The position numbers and the translations under genes were made by a program. A stretch of 41,957 nt of DNA from positions 1-41,957 of the forward strand of contig CAMPIY010000002.1 of NCBI GenBank assembly GCA_946886645.1. Direction: 5' to 3'. How positions within the stretch are numbered: the first letter of the stretch is position 1; every line of letters starts with the position of its first letter. The notes under the pieces were generated by a model. That model searched no databases, had not been told where the DNA came from, and saw only the letters and a program-made list of their open reading frames with translations. Source of the DNA: an uncultured Sphingomonas sp. (lineage in GTDB: Bacteria > Pseudomonadota > Alphaproteobacteria > Sphingomonadales > Sphingomonadaceae). Shown in pieces: positions 13,862 to 22,400 of the stretch.

Positions 13862-16342
13862 ATGGCAACGCCATCACCCGACAGCGCAAAACCGGTCGTC
13901 CTGGTCACCGGCGCGGCCGGGAACATCGGCCGCTCGCTGGTCGCCGCGCTGACCGATTCCTATACTGTCGTGAGTATCGACCGGCCGGGGGCCAAGGCTG
14001 ACTGTCCTTCGGTCGAGGCCGACCTTACTGACGAAAAATCGGTTGCGGCGGCGGTTGAGCAGGTTGGTCGGAGATTCGGCAAGCGAATTGCCAGCGTTGT
14101 CCATCTCGCCGCCTATCACGACTTCACCGGCGAAGAGAATCCACTCTACCGGGCCGTCAACGTCGATGGAACGCGGCACCTGCTGCGGGCGCTGCAGGGG
14201 CTGGAGGTCGAGCAATTCCTCTATGCGGGAACCATGCTGGTCCATGCGCCCTGCCGACCAGGGGAAAGGATCGACGAGAACCAGCCGATCGCTCCCAAAT
14301 GGCCCTATCCCCAGTCGAAGGCGAAAGCCGAGGAGGTGATCCGCGCCGAGCATGGCGCAATCCCGTACGTGCTGCTCCATCTCGCCGGCCTCTATGATGA
14401 AAAGACGGCCGTGCCCACGCTCGCCCAGCAGATCGCGCGCATCTACGAGCGCGACTTCAACAGCTATCTCTACGCGGGCTCAACTCTCGTCGGCCAGTCC
14501 ATGGTGCACCGTGAGGACATGATCGACGCGTTTCGCCGGGCGATCGACCGCCGCAAGGACATTCCGTCAGGAACGGTCATCCTGATCGGCGAGGAAGAAC
14601 CGCTCGGCTATGACGCGCTACAGGACGAGATAGGCTATCTCATCCACGGCGCCGAAGACTGGCCGACGCTGCGCCTGCCCAAGCCGGCGGCGGCAGCGGG
14701 CGCCTGGCTCCAGGAAAAACTCGAGCCGGTCGTGCCCGATGCGCTCGACCAGGGAGTGAAGCCATTCGTCAAACCCTTCATGGTGGCGATGGCCGATGAC
14801 CACTACGCGCTCGACATCTCCAGGGCACGGCAACTGCTTGGCTGGGAACCGAAGCATCGGCTCAAGGACGTGCTGCCGGCGATGATCGCCGAGCTGAAGC
14901 GCGATCCCAAGGGCTGGTACGAGAGAAATGGAATAACGCCTCCGCCGGTCATCGCCGAAGCGGCGGTGGAGGGCGAGGACCCCGAACAGGTCCGCATCCG
15001 CCATGAAACGCTGCTGCAAGAACAGCATCGCCGCTTCCGGTGGGCGCATTTCGTCAACATCGCCTTGGGGGCCTGGCTGTTCTCCCAGCCGCCGTTGATC
15101 GGCGTGGACGAGCCGCCGCTTGCCCGGGCAGAGGTCGCGCTCGGACTGGCGACGATGATCTTCGCCACGCTTTCGCTGTCCTGGCGGCTCCGCTGGGCGC
15201 GCTGGGCCTGCGCTGCCGTCGGCGCGCTGGTGATGGCTGCCCCCTTCCTCTTCTGGACCGGGAATGGGGCCGCCTATCTTTCGGACACGCTGGTCGGCGC
15301 ATTGATCTTCGGCTTTTCGGTATGCACCCGGCCCGAAGTCGGCCCATCGCCGCTGGCGGTGCTGGCCGGGCCCGAGACTCCTCTCGGCTGGAGCTACAAC
15401 CCTTCTGCCTTGAGCCAGCGCCTCCCGATCATCCTGCTCGCGCTCGTCGGCCTTCAGATCTCGCGCTACCTCGCCGCCTATCAGCTCGGCCATGTCGACA
15501 CGGTTTGGGAGCCCTTCTTCATGGGGTCGCCCGACGATCCCCGGAATGGCACCGAGGAGATCATCACCAGCCATGTCTCGAAGGCATGGCCGGTGTCGGA
15601 TGCGGCGGTCGGCGGCTACACCTATATGCTCGAAATTCTCACCGGAATTGTCGGCTCGCGGATGCGCTGGCGGACGATGCCGTGGCTGGTCCTTCTGTTC
15701 GGCCTGATGATCGCGCCGCTCGGCGTCACGTCGATCTTCTTCATCATCATCCAGCCCATCGTCATCGGCACCTGGAGCACGCTTGCACTGCTGGCGGCCG
15801 CCGTGATGCTGGTGCAGATCCCCTATTCGCTCGACGAGCTGCTCGCGACCGTTCAGTTCATCCGGCGGCGCGTGAGGGCAGGCAAAAGCTGGCTGCGCGT
15901 GTTCCTGTTTGGCGACCGCGACGAGGGCGAGGACAAGGGGGTTGGCGACGAGTTCGACCGGCGGCCGGGCACGATACTGGCCGAGATGTGGAGGGGCGGC
16001 GTCAGCCTGCCATGGAATCTCGGGCTGGGAGCTCTCGTTGGGGTGTGGCTGATGTTCACCCGGCTGACCGTGGGTGCGGACGGCAGCCAGGCCAATGCCG
16101 ACCATATGATAGGCTCGCTGGCGCTCACGATCATCTCGCTGGCTGCGGCCGAGATGGCCCGGCCGCTGCGCTTCCTGCTGATCCCGCTGGGAGCGGCGTT
16201 GATTGGCGTGCCATTCATCTACGGCAGCACCACGGCCGAGGTTGCCAACAGCGTGGTCTGCGGCTTGGCCTTGATCGCCCTGAGCCTTCGCCGCGGCGGG
16301 ATCCGCGAGCGCTACGGTTCGTGGCAGAAGATGATCACCTGA
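13862..16342 (+). CDS. NAD(P)-dependent epimerase fused to SPW/VKOR-like membrane domain
   Basis: 826 aa. Residues about 12-350 form an extended-SDR domain with GAAGNIG (17-23) for the cofactor and the YPQSK active-site pair (Tyr149, Lys153); a TMLVHA strand precedes it. From about 390 to the end lies a polytopic membrane part. Its edges resemble SPW-repeat helices (NIALGAWLF and NLGLGALVGVWLM). Its centre resembles vitamin-K-epoxide-reductase-type proteins (VSKAWPVSDAAVGGYTYMLE, then QPIVIGTW). At 639-642 the sequence reads STLA where I would expect a CTLC redox motif, so disulfide chemistry is doubtful. Substrate unknown. The start ATG 13862 has a poor ribosome site and follows the 19-codon frame. 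Fusion and membrane location are seen; the VKOR link is from memory. Confidence 0.8.
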   Translation: MATPSPDSAKPVVLVTGAAGNIGRSLVAALTDSYTVVSIDRPGAKADCPSVEADLTDEKSVAAAVEQVGRRFGKRIASVVHLAAYHDFTGEENPLYRAVNVDGTRHLLRALQGLEVEQFLYAGTMLVHAPCRPGERIDENQPIAPKWPYPQSKAKAEEVIRAEHGAIPYVLLHLAGLYDEKTAVPTLAQQIARIYERDFNSYLYAGSTLVGQSMVHREDMIDAFRRAIDRRKDIPSGTVILIGEEEPLGYDALQDEIGYLIHGAEDWPTLRLPKPAAAAGAWLQEKLEPVVPDALDQGVKPFVKPFMVAMADDHYALDISRARQLLGWEPKHRLKDVLPAMIAELKRDPKGWYERNGITPPPVIAEAAVEGEDPEQVRIRHETLLQEQHRRFRWAHFVNIALGAWLFSQPPLIGVDEPPLARAEVALGLATMIFATLSLSWRLRWARWACAAVGALVMAAPFLFWTGNGAAYLSDTLVGALIFGFSVCTRPEVGPSPLAVLAGPETPLGWSYNPSALSQRLPIILLALVGLQISRYLAAYQLGHVDTVWEPFFMGSPDDPRNGTEEIITSHVSKAWPVSDAAVGGYTYMLEILTGIVGSRMRWRTMPWLVLLFGLMIAPLGVTSIFFIIIQPIVIGTWSTLALLAAAVMLVQIPYSLDELLATVQFIRRRVRAGKSWLRVFLFGDRDEGEDKGVGDEFDRRPGTILAEMWRGGVSLPWNLGLGALVGVWLMFTRLTVGADGSQANADHMIGSLALTIISLAAAEMARPLRFLLIPLGAALIGVPFIYGSTTAEVANSVVCGLALIALSLRRGGIRERYGSWQKMIT

Positions 16343-16358
16343 CGATCGGTCATGTCCA

Positions 16359-16373
16359 GGAACCTTAGGTTCC
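16359..16373 (+). terminator. Short hairpin after the epimerase fusion gene
   Basis: GGAACC-tta-GGTTCC, a 6-bp perfect stem 16 bp after the stop codon. There is no T-run, so it may be a weak terminator or an mRNA 3' stabiliser. Confidence 0.35.
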
Positions 16374-17100
16374 CACAGGGAATGATGTGACGGATCTGGA
16401 TTTCCCGGGAATTGCAGCATTCGTTGCCGAGACATCAGCTTTTGGTCGGCGCGTTTCTGCGCCAGACCTCTGTCAAAATCAGGATTCCGGATGAAAAGTT
16501 GCCGGACTGCCCGGCGAAGGGGCTGCTGACCATGAGCCGGGAGGCAATCGGTGCAACATATGACCTGGGGTCGAATCTCTACTTTTGGGTCGATTCCGGT
16601 GGTAAGGCTGACCGTCCGCTATCAGCCAGTTCCTGCCGGGCTACGCAGCCACCGCATTGAACCACGCGCGCGCCACTGGGCCCCGCGCCTCGCCCGCGTG
16701 CTTTTGGTGCCGGTTTTGATGCACTTTGAGCCCCTCTGTTCCACGAGAGGCGGAGCACTGACGCATTTTGATGCACCCAGCCCCATTCCAAGGTTGCCCG
16801 GGGTTCATTGCTGACAACTGATCCTGGCCGTTAGCGGACCGGCCGCCTATGGCAGCTTTCACGACGCCCACCGGCACCCTTACCCGGAGATCTGTCCAGC
16901 CGAAGCCGGCGCCAGCCGGCGGCTGTCCGCCACCACGTGCAGCGGCGGGATTCGGCTAATTGATAAATACCGATCGGGCACGGTTGATCCCAACACCACC
17001 ACTGGGCTAGCGCTTGCTTACCGAGGTGGCGAGGGCGATCTTCCGGTTCAAAATTGCAAGATCCTTGATCACGAAAACATGTGGTTTACATTTTTTCGGT
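16374..17100. other. Gene-poor junction at the left side of the accessory island
   Basis: I find no supportable gene here. The part 16640-16960 is very GC-rich and looks like decayed non-coding or former coding DNA, while 17040-17140 turns AT-rich just before the ATPase gene. An 11-bp direct repeat lies inside. The left border of the island is probably within this stretch. I found no second copy of the tRNA-Arg 3' end in it. Confidence 0.4.
16714..16776 (+). repeat. Direct repeat TTTTGATGCAC, two copies
   Basis: TTTTGATGCAC occurs at 16714-16724 and again at 16766-16776, 52 bp apart, with a GC-rich spacer. Closely spaced short repeats like this occur at the ends of some insertion sequences (IS21-type among them), so this may be a left-over end; no transposase remains nearby. 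That origin is a guess. Confidence 0.45.
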
Positions 17101-17105
17101 TTGGG

Positions 17106-17134
17106 TTGACATTTTGATCGTTTGGCGTTACAAA
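17106..17134 (+). promoter_or_regulatory. Sigma-70-type promoter of the ATPase-protease operon
   Basis: TTGACA (17106-17111), a 17-bp spacer and TACAAA (17129-17134), a near-consensus promoter in an AT-rich patch. Counting 12 bases from the -10 start gives a transcript start at 17141, the A of the predicted start codon, so the mRNA should be leaderless. An imperfect upstream copy (TTTACATTTTTT) lies just before it. Confidence 0.7.
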
Positions 17135-17140
17135 TGCCGA

Positions 17141-18262
17141 ATGAACGTTGACCCAAATGCCATTTCCGATTTGATTGAAGCGGCAATGTCCGCAGATTAC
17201 ACCGGTGTTCGGCGCATCGGCAATCGGCTCGCCAAGCTCGCTGCCGAAGACGGCCGCCTAGATATCGCGCGATCGATCCAGGCAACTCTCAAAAGGCGCG
17301 GAATTCCTTTACAAGCTGCTGGTTATGCCGAAACTCTACCACGAGATGCGAACTCCAGGCTGCCGCTCATCGAGGAGGGCAGCTGGCCGACCAGTCCCTT
17401 GTTCTTCGACGACATCATTGCCCAGGCGCTCGAGCAATTCTTGGCAGAGGCCAGTCACATCCAACTCCTGGCGGAAAAGGGCGTTTCCTCGCGTCTTGGC
17501 TTATTATTGTACGGTCCGCCTGGGACCGGAAAATCGGTTCTCGCCGGCTGGGTGGCGGCTCGGCTCGGCCGGCCATTCTACACCGCCCGTCTCGATTCGC
17601 TTATCTCTTCGCGCCTTGGCGAGACATCCAAGAATATCCGCGAGGTGTTCGAGTTCATTCCGACCCGCGAGGCGGTCCTGTTTCTTGATGAAATGGATGC
17701 GATCGCCAAGCTGCGCGACGACCGCCACGAACTGGGTGAGCTCAAGCGGGTCGTCAACACCGTCCTCCAAGGACTCGACTCGCTTACCGACGACATCATC
17801 GTAATCGGCGCAACCAACCATCCCCATTTGCTCGATCCCGCAATCTGGCGGCGCTTTCCCTATAAGCTGGACATGGGCCTTCCGCGCGACGAGGTCCGAA
17901 GCGCGATGTGGCGCCACTTCTTGTTCGAGGACGCCCCCGCACATCCCGCCGACCCCGACCTCCTTGCTAAGCTGTCGGACGGTCTTAGCGGCGCCGACAT
18001 CGAAAATCTGTCGCTCGCTGCCCGCCGCCGGGCCATCATCGGCGGCGGGGAGCCGAACGTTGGCGGCATCATCCTTGCTCTCAACGCCGAGCACAAGGAC
18101 AGCGCCCAGCTCGGGGACAGCCGCAGCTTGAGCAGTGACCAGCGCCGCCAGATTGCCCGGCGCCTAAATGACATCGATGCCGCCCAGGGCGACATCGCCC
18201 GCATCGTCGGGGTCAGCCGGCAGATGGTCCACCGCTACCTGAAGGACAGCGACGATGGCTGA
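17141..18262 (+). CDS. ietA: AAA+ ATPase, IetA-like (subtilase partner)
   Basis: 373 aa. The AAA+ core has Walker A GPPGTGKS (125-132), Walker B VLFLDEMD (179-186), sensor-1 GATNH (223-227) and arginine residues WRRF (236-239). It ends with a helix-turn-helix-like segment at about 345-366 (AQGDIARIVGVSRQMVHRYL). The next gene encodes a subtilase and overlaps by 8 bp. An AAA ATPase plus S8 protease pair is the hallmark of IetAS, first described as a toxin-antitoxin/incompatibility module on an Agrobacterium Ti plasmid (IetA protective, IetS toxic) and later listed among anti-phage systems. I start at ATG 17141 because the promoter overlaps any longer frame (one begins at 17081). The terminal HTH could allow DNA binding or autoregulation, which is inference. 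Confidence 0.88.
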   Translation: MNVDPNAISDLIEAAMSADYTGVRRIGNRLAKLAAEDGRLDIARSIQATLKRRGIPLQAAGYAETLPRDANSRLPLIEEGSWPTSPLFFDDIIAQALEQFLAEASHIQLLAEKGVSSRLGLLLYGPPGTGKSVLAGWVAARLGRPFYTARLDSLISSRLGETSKNIREVFEFIPTREAVLFLDEMDAIAKLRDDRHELGELKRVVNTVLQGLDSLTDDIIVIGATNHPHLLDPAIWRRFPYKLDMGLPRDEVRSAMWRHFLFEDAPAHPADPDLLAKLSDGLSGADIENLSLAARRRAIIGGGEPNVGGIILALNAEHKDSAQLGDSRSLSSDQRRQIARRLNDIDAAQGDIARIVGVSRQMVHRYLKDSDDG

Positions 18263-20510
18263 TGAACCGGCCGCGCGGCCTCTTTTGAACCCTGTCCTGC
18301 GCTTCATGCGCGATCCCAAGCCGGAGAGTGTAGTGGGCGGCGGAAAAGGATCGGCCAACATCCGCCGCGAGCGGCTCGATCGGCAGCGGCGCAAGCTCGC
18401 TGACCAGTTCGCGGCCATGGCGCGTCAAAAGGATCGCCATCCCCAGTTTGCGGGACGGGTTATCCTGTATGCCGAGATGTTCGAGGATTCGCTCGCTGCA
18501 ACTTGGACGCCCAATGACTTGTTTCGCCCCGACCGCGGCGGGCGGCTGATCGCACCGCACCTGAGCGGCTATCTGGTCGAGGTCGAAGCACGATATCTTG
18601 AATGGCTATCCGCCTTCGCCATTTCCGCGTCGAGCGTGCGCGATCAGGTCGATCTCTCGCGGGTCGACACTGTCCGCTTCCATATGGCCGAGGATGTGCT
18701 GCTTGGCCGTGACCCTGACGAGCTTTGGGAAAGCGCGCCCAAGTTCGGCGACCGGCGCTCCTTCCTCGTCTGGTTTCTGCCGGTGTCCGACGGCGCGGCC
18801 GCCGAAGATGTGCTGAACAGCCTCCAGCAACTTCGCGGCGAGGCCATCGAGCCGCCGGCGCCTTTGCTCGAAAATATCGACATGGGGTCTGCGCCGGCTG
18901 ATGGGTTTCGGCGCGAGCTTGTCGCGCTTGGTTCGGGCGACCGCCTGAACAACGCGCTTCGCCTTTACCGGCGGGAGCGGCGCGCAAGCACGACGCTGGT
19001 GCTCCGCTCGCGAGACTCGCTCGACCGCCTCCTCGCGTCGGGTACGGTCGCGCGGCTTGAACCGATCCTTCCGCTCTTCGCAACTTCGCCGGGTGAGGGC
19101 GCCGAGCCCGATCGGCCGCTGCCCCACTTCCTCGCCTCGATGCCAATCGTCGGGGTGGTCGACGGCGGCCTTACCGCGCCGTCTTACAAGCCGGCCGAGG
19201 CGTGGCGCTCCGATCCGCCGTTGGTGACCAACGCGGCCGCCGAAGTGAAGCACGGCAACCGCGTGACCTCGCTTATCGTCCAGGGGCACGACTGGAACGG
19301 CAACCTCAAATTGCCGCACTTGTTCTGCCGGGTCGGTACGGTTCAGGCGATTTCGAAGCCCGGGCATCACGGAGCTGACCCCGAATCCTTCGTCGCTTAT
19401 CTGGACGCGGTCATCGCCAGCCATCCCGATACGAGGGTTTGGAACCTGTCGCTCAATCAGCCGCGGGACTGCGACGAAGAGGCGGTTAGCTTTCTAGGGC
19501 ACGCGCTATCCGATGTCGCGCGGCGCCATGACGTGCTGATCGTCAACTCGATCGGCAACCAGCCGGGCAAATGGCTCCAGCCGCCAGCAGACTGCGAAGC
19601 GGCGCTGACCGTCGGCGGCCGGCTCCACGATGACGAGGGCGGACCTGGCGCGGCCTGTCCGGTCAGCCACTGCGGCCCGGGTCCCTCGAGTTTGTTCAAG
19701 CCGGACACGTCCCATTTCTCTCATGTCCGCGCGCTTGGCGGTGCCATTGTCAAGGGCTCGAGCTTTGCCACCGCACTGACGGCTCCGCTCGCCGCCCACA
19801 CCATGCACCGGCTGCGCGGTCCAACTCCTGATCTCGTCAAGGCGCTGCTGATCCACCACGCCCAAGGTACCGGGTTCAGCAACAGCTTCGGTTATGGCAG
19901 CCCGGGCGTTGAAACGCTTCCTTGGGAATGCCGGCCGGGGGCGGTCACCTTTCACTGGCAAGCCGATCTAAGGCCTGGCGCTGCTTACTATTGGGAAGTG
20001 CCGATTCCGGCGGGCTTGCTAGAACGTGGCCGACTGAGGGGTTCGGGAAAGCTCACCGCGGTCCTCAATCCGCATCCGCTGGTGAGCGACATCGCCGGGC
20101 CAAACTATTTCAGCGCCCGTCTCGAAACGGCGCTCCAGTTTCCGCGCCATAGCAAGTTCCACAACCTCTTGGGCTCTCTGGAGCGCGATGCGACGCCCGA
20201 AATGATTGCTCGGTCGGTTGACCACAAATGGTGCCCGATCCGCCATCACGCGCGAGACTTTTCCGCGCGAGGCATCAGTGTCGATGGCAATCATCTTCGC
20301 GTTTATGCACGCATCTACACTCGCGACCTCTACCTTTATGGCTTTCGCCACATGGACGAAGTCGAAGGGCTGACGGCGACCTTTGTGCTGACGCTCGAAG
20401 GGCTCGACAGCGACGGCGACCTTTATGACCAGTTCCGCATCGCGCTCGGCCCCTATGTCGAATCCTCCGTCATCGAACCGGCAATCGAGCTCGATGTTGG
20501 CCCGCGCTAG
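18255..20510 (+). CDS. ietS: Subtilisin-like S8 serine protease, IetS-like
   Basis: 751 aa. The S8 catalytic triad is visible: Asp303 in VGVVDGG, His333 in KHGNRVTSL, and Ser503 in GSSFATALTA; Asn435 (VNSIGNQ) fits the oxyanion hole. The first 290 residues are a charged helical region without a signal peptide, so the protease is intracellular. After the catalytic domain there are about 230 residues of beta-rich C-terminal sequence. In IetAS this protease is the toxic or effector part held in check by the ATPase. Its start overlaps the ATPase gene by 8 bp, so their translation is probably coupled. A strong hairpin follows its stop at once. Confidence 0.9.
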   Translation: MADEPAARPLLNPVLRFMRDPKPESVVGGGKGSANIRRERLDRQRRKLADQFAAMARQKDRHPQFAGRVILYAEMFEDSLAATWTPNDLFRPDRGGRLIAPHLSGYLVEVEARYLEWLSAFAISASSVRDQVDLSRVDTVRFHMAEDVLLGRDPDELWESAPKFGDRRSFLVWFLPVSDGAAAEDVLNSLQQLRGEAIEPPAPLLENIDMGSAPADGFRRELVALGSGDRLNNALRLYRRERRASTTLVLRSRDSLDRLLASGTVARLEPILPLFATSPGEGAEPDRPLPHFLASMPIVGVVDGGLTAPSYKPAEAWRSDPPLVTNAAAEVKHGNRVTSLIVQGHDWNGNLKLPHLFCRVGTVQAISKPGHHGADPESFVAYLDAVIASHPDTRVWNLSLNQPRDCDEEAVSFLGHALSDVARRHDVLIVNSIGNQPGKWLQPPADCEAALTVGGRLHDDEGGPGAACPVSHCGPGPSSLFKPDTSHFSHVRALGGAIVKGSSFATALTAPLAAHTMHRLRGPTPDLVKALLIHHAQGTGFSNSFGYGSPGVETLPWECRPGAVTFHWQADLRPGAAYYWEVPIPAGLLERGRLRGSGKLTAVLNPHPLVSDIAGPNYFSARLETALQFPRHSKFHNLLGSLERDATPEMIARSVDHKWCPIRHHARDFSARGISVDGNHLRVYARIYTRDLYLYGFRHMDEVEGLTATFVLTLEGLDSDGDLYDQFRIALGPYVESSVIEPAIELDVGPR

Positions 20511-20511
20511 C

Positions 20512-20541
20512 AGCCGATTTCCATCGTCATGGAGGTCGGCT
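20512..20541 (+). terminator. Strong hairpin right after the subtilase stop
   Basis: Positions 20512-20524 pair with 20529-20541: AGCCGA/TCGGCT and TCCAT/ATGGA joined by two G-U pairs, a continuous 13-bp stem with a CGTC tetraloop. There is no T-run, so a partial terminator, RNA processing site or 3' stabiliser is more likely than a full intrinsic terminator. It separates ietAS from the HEPN-like gene. Confidence 0.55.
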
Positions 20542-20621
20542 GGTCGAACCAATAGCGGAATGAAGATCGGGGATCGTTTTCGGGAGCGTTCGCGCAAATT
20601 GGGTCGAAAGTAGAGACAGTC

Positions 20622-22355
20622 ATGAACGGTGAAGACGACAAGCAGGACAAGTCCAAAGACGGCGACGGGACGGACGATGGGCCGGCGAAGCAAGCGAGCG
20701 CTGAACCCGGACTTTCCGATGGTCGGCCTAAGTTCGCAATTTCGTTGAAACCGGAGAAAGATTCCGTGGCCCAGCCCGCCTTTCTGCCCAAGCGCGTGGC
20801 TCGGCCGGTTGCGCCCGAACGGCTCGGGGAGACTCCATCGCTTCGACAACTGATCGACGGCGGTATGGGCGCAAGGCCTGGCGGCGTTGGAGCAAAGTCA
20901 AAGACCTTTGGAGACTTGGCGATGGGTCAGAGCCGGCTAAACCAGATGCTTGGTGGACCCGACCGGTCGGTGGTGGGCCGCGCGCTGGCCGACATCAACC
21001 GGACCCTTGGGGCGACCGGCGGGATCGACAGCCTTGCCCAACAGATCGCGGGCACCAGTGCGGCGATCGAGGCTGCCGGCGGGATCGATGCGATCATGGG
21101 TCGTCATTATTCCTTCGAGCGCTCGATCGCTTCCTTGGGCGGAATTGGAGCCATGATTGGCCGTCATTCCGCCATGGCATCCACCATTGAGGCCATGGGC
21201 GGAGTAGGGGCGATCATGAAACGGCATGAGGCCCTCCTTTCCAACTTGGGCGTGGCGGCGCTGGCCTCGGGCCGCGCGAACCCGCTTGCCGATCTCTCGC
21301 TTGGTCGGGCGTCGAACCAACTCGACCAGGTCCTTCGCGAACTCTCCGGGATTACTGCCTTCACCGGGCTCGCGGGTTCAGGGGTGTTCGACCATCATCG
21401 CCTTGAGGCGATGATCTCCGGGGTGCAGTCATGGCGAGCGGGCGATCATCGGTTTTCACTTGAATCGTCACTCCATGCCCGGCTGCCGGATCTGTTTCCC
21501 GAGCGCCGGCGCGCGAGTGTCGCCGACCTATCGGGGATGCATCTTGGACCGCTTGGCGAGCGGTTTGGGCGCGACCGCTCCCGGCTTCGCGCAATCGAAG
21601 AGGAGATGCTCCGCATTCGCCGGCCATGGGTCGATGCGGATGATCCCCATCGCAGCGCCTCGGCCTACATCGAAGCGCGGGCTTTGGCCGAGATTGTCGA
21701 GACCTCGCCAGCCGAATCCCGCGCCGTAGTCGTGGCGGTTCGGTCTGAGCTTGGCGATTATCGCGACACCGAACCGGTTTCCGAAGTCGTTGTCTCCGAT
21801 CCGTTCCTGCGTTCCGCGTTCCGGATCGAAGTCGGCTTCAATCCTGACTTGAGCTCACTTCCTCCAGCGATCCTTGCGGCAATCTTCAATCAGGTGGCAG
21901 GCGGCAAACAACGTCCAGTTGAGATCGACCCCGATGCGCTGGCTAGCCTAGTTCATCAACGCGTGCGCCGCCTCGAACTCAAGCTGCGCCGCTTCATCGA
22001 GCGACGGATGATCGTGGTCGCGGGCCGCAAATGGAGCAAGCAGCGCGTTCATGGTGAAACGATCAAGAAATGGAGAGAACGTCGCGAGCTGGACGTCATT
22101 AATGGCCGCACGCCGAGTCGCCTGTTCGATTATGCAGGGTTCGAAGACTATCGGGCGATCATTGACCAAAACAACAATTGGGACGACGCCTTCGCAACGG
22201 TGTTCAAGGTGCGCACGGCGGTCCTCGAATCCCTTCGCCGGCTCAGCCTGATCCGAAATCCCGACGCGCATTTCCGGGTCGTAACGATCGACGATTTTCT
22301 CGACCTGGTGGTCGAAGAGCGGCGTTTCGATCAGTGGCTGAACGCGACGAATTAA
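20622..22355 (+). CDS. Repeat protein with C-terminal HEPN-like domain
   Basis: 577 aa. The first 50 residues are charged and low-complexity. Residues 133-212 hold four tandem repeats of exactly 20 residues, each opening GGI or GGV (GGIDAIMGRHYSFERSIASL is the second). Residues 455-577 look like an all-helical HEPN domain and contain RNPDAH at 545-550, which matches the RX4H motif of HEPN ribonucleases; a basic LKLRRFIERRM helix precedes it, somewhat like Swt1-type HEPN domains. HEPN proteins often act as toxin or defence RNases. The gene follows ietS by 111 bp with a hairpin between them. Link to IetAS and RNase activity are inference. The ribosome site (AGAGA) is weak. Confidence 0.75.
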   Translation: MNGEDDKQDKSKDGDGTDDGPAKQASAEPGLSDGRPKFAISLKPEKDSVAQPAFLPKRVARPVAPERLGETPSLRQLIDGGMGARPGGVGAKSKTFGDLAMGQSRLNQMLGGPDRSVVGRALADINRTLGATGGIDSLAQQIAGTSAAIEAAGGIDAIMGRHYSFERSIASLGGIGAMIGRHSAMASTIEAMGGVGAIMKRHEALLSNLGVAALASGRANPLADLSLGRASNQLDQVLRELSGITAFTGLAGSGVFDHHRLEAMISGVQSWRAGDHRFSLESSLHARLPDLFPERRRASVADLSGMHLGPLGERFGRDRSRLRAIEEEMLRIRRPWVDADDPHRSASAYIEARALAEIVETSPAESRAVVVAVRSELGDYRDTEPVSEVVVSDPFLRSAFRIEVGFNPDLSSLPPAILAAIFNQVAGGKQRPVEIDPDALASLVHQRVRRLELKLRRFIERRMIVVAGRKWSKQRVHGETIKKWRERRELDVINGRTPSRLFDYAGFEDYRAIIDQNNNWDDAFATVFKVRTAVLESLRRLSLIRNPDAHFRVVTIDDFLDLVVEERRFDQWLNATN

Positions 22356-22400
22356 GAGCATGGCCATGGTGTCATTCAAGTAAGTGCGAAGGGAATTGAA

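Noticed and set aside
16359..16400. GGAAC at 16359 as an EcfG-type general-stress promoter
   Set aside because: No GTT-type -10 element at 16-17 bp; the bases are explained by the GGAACC hairpin.
14618..16435. A 605-codon reverse frame inside the epimerase fusion gene
   Set aside because: High GC keeps antisense frames open. Its composition (Arg/His/Asp/Gln-rich repeats) is typical of a shadow, while the plus strand has intact SDR motifs and transmembrane helices.
16412..16877. Small frames on both strands in the gap before ietA
   Set aside because: No convincing starts, ribosome sites or domains; the stretch looks like decayed DNA.
16343..17140. Search for a left attachment copy of the tRNA-Arg 3' end
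   Set aside because: I found no stretch matching the T-arm/acceptor sequence, only scattered short similarities, so no att site is claimed on the left.
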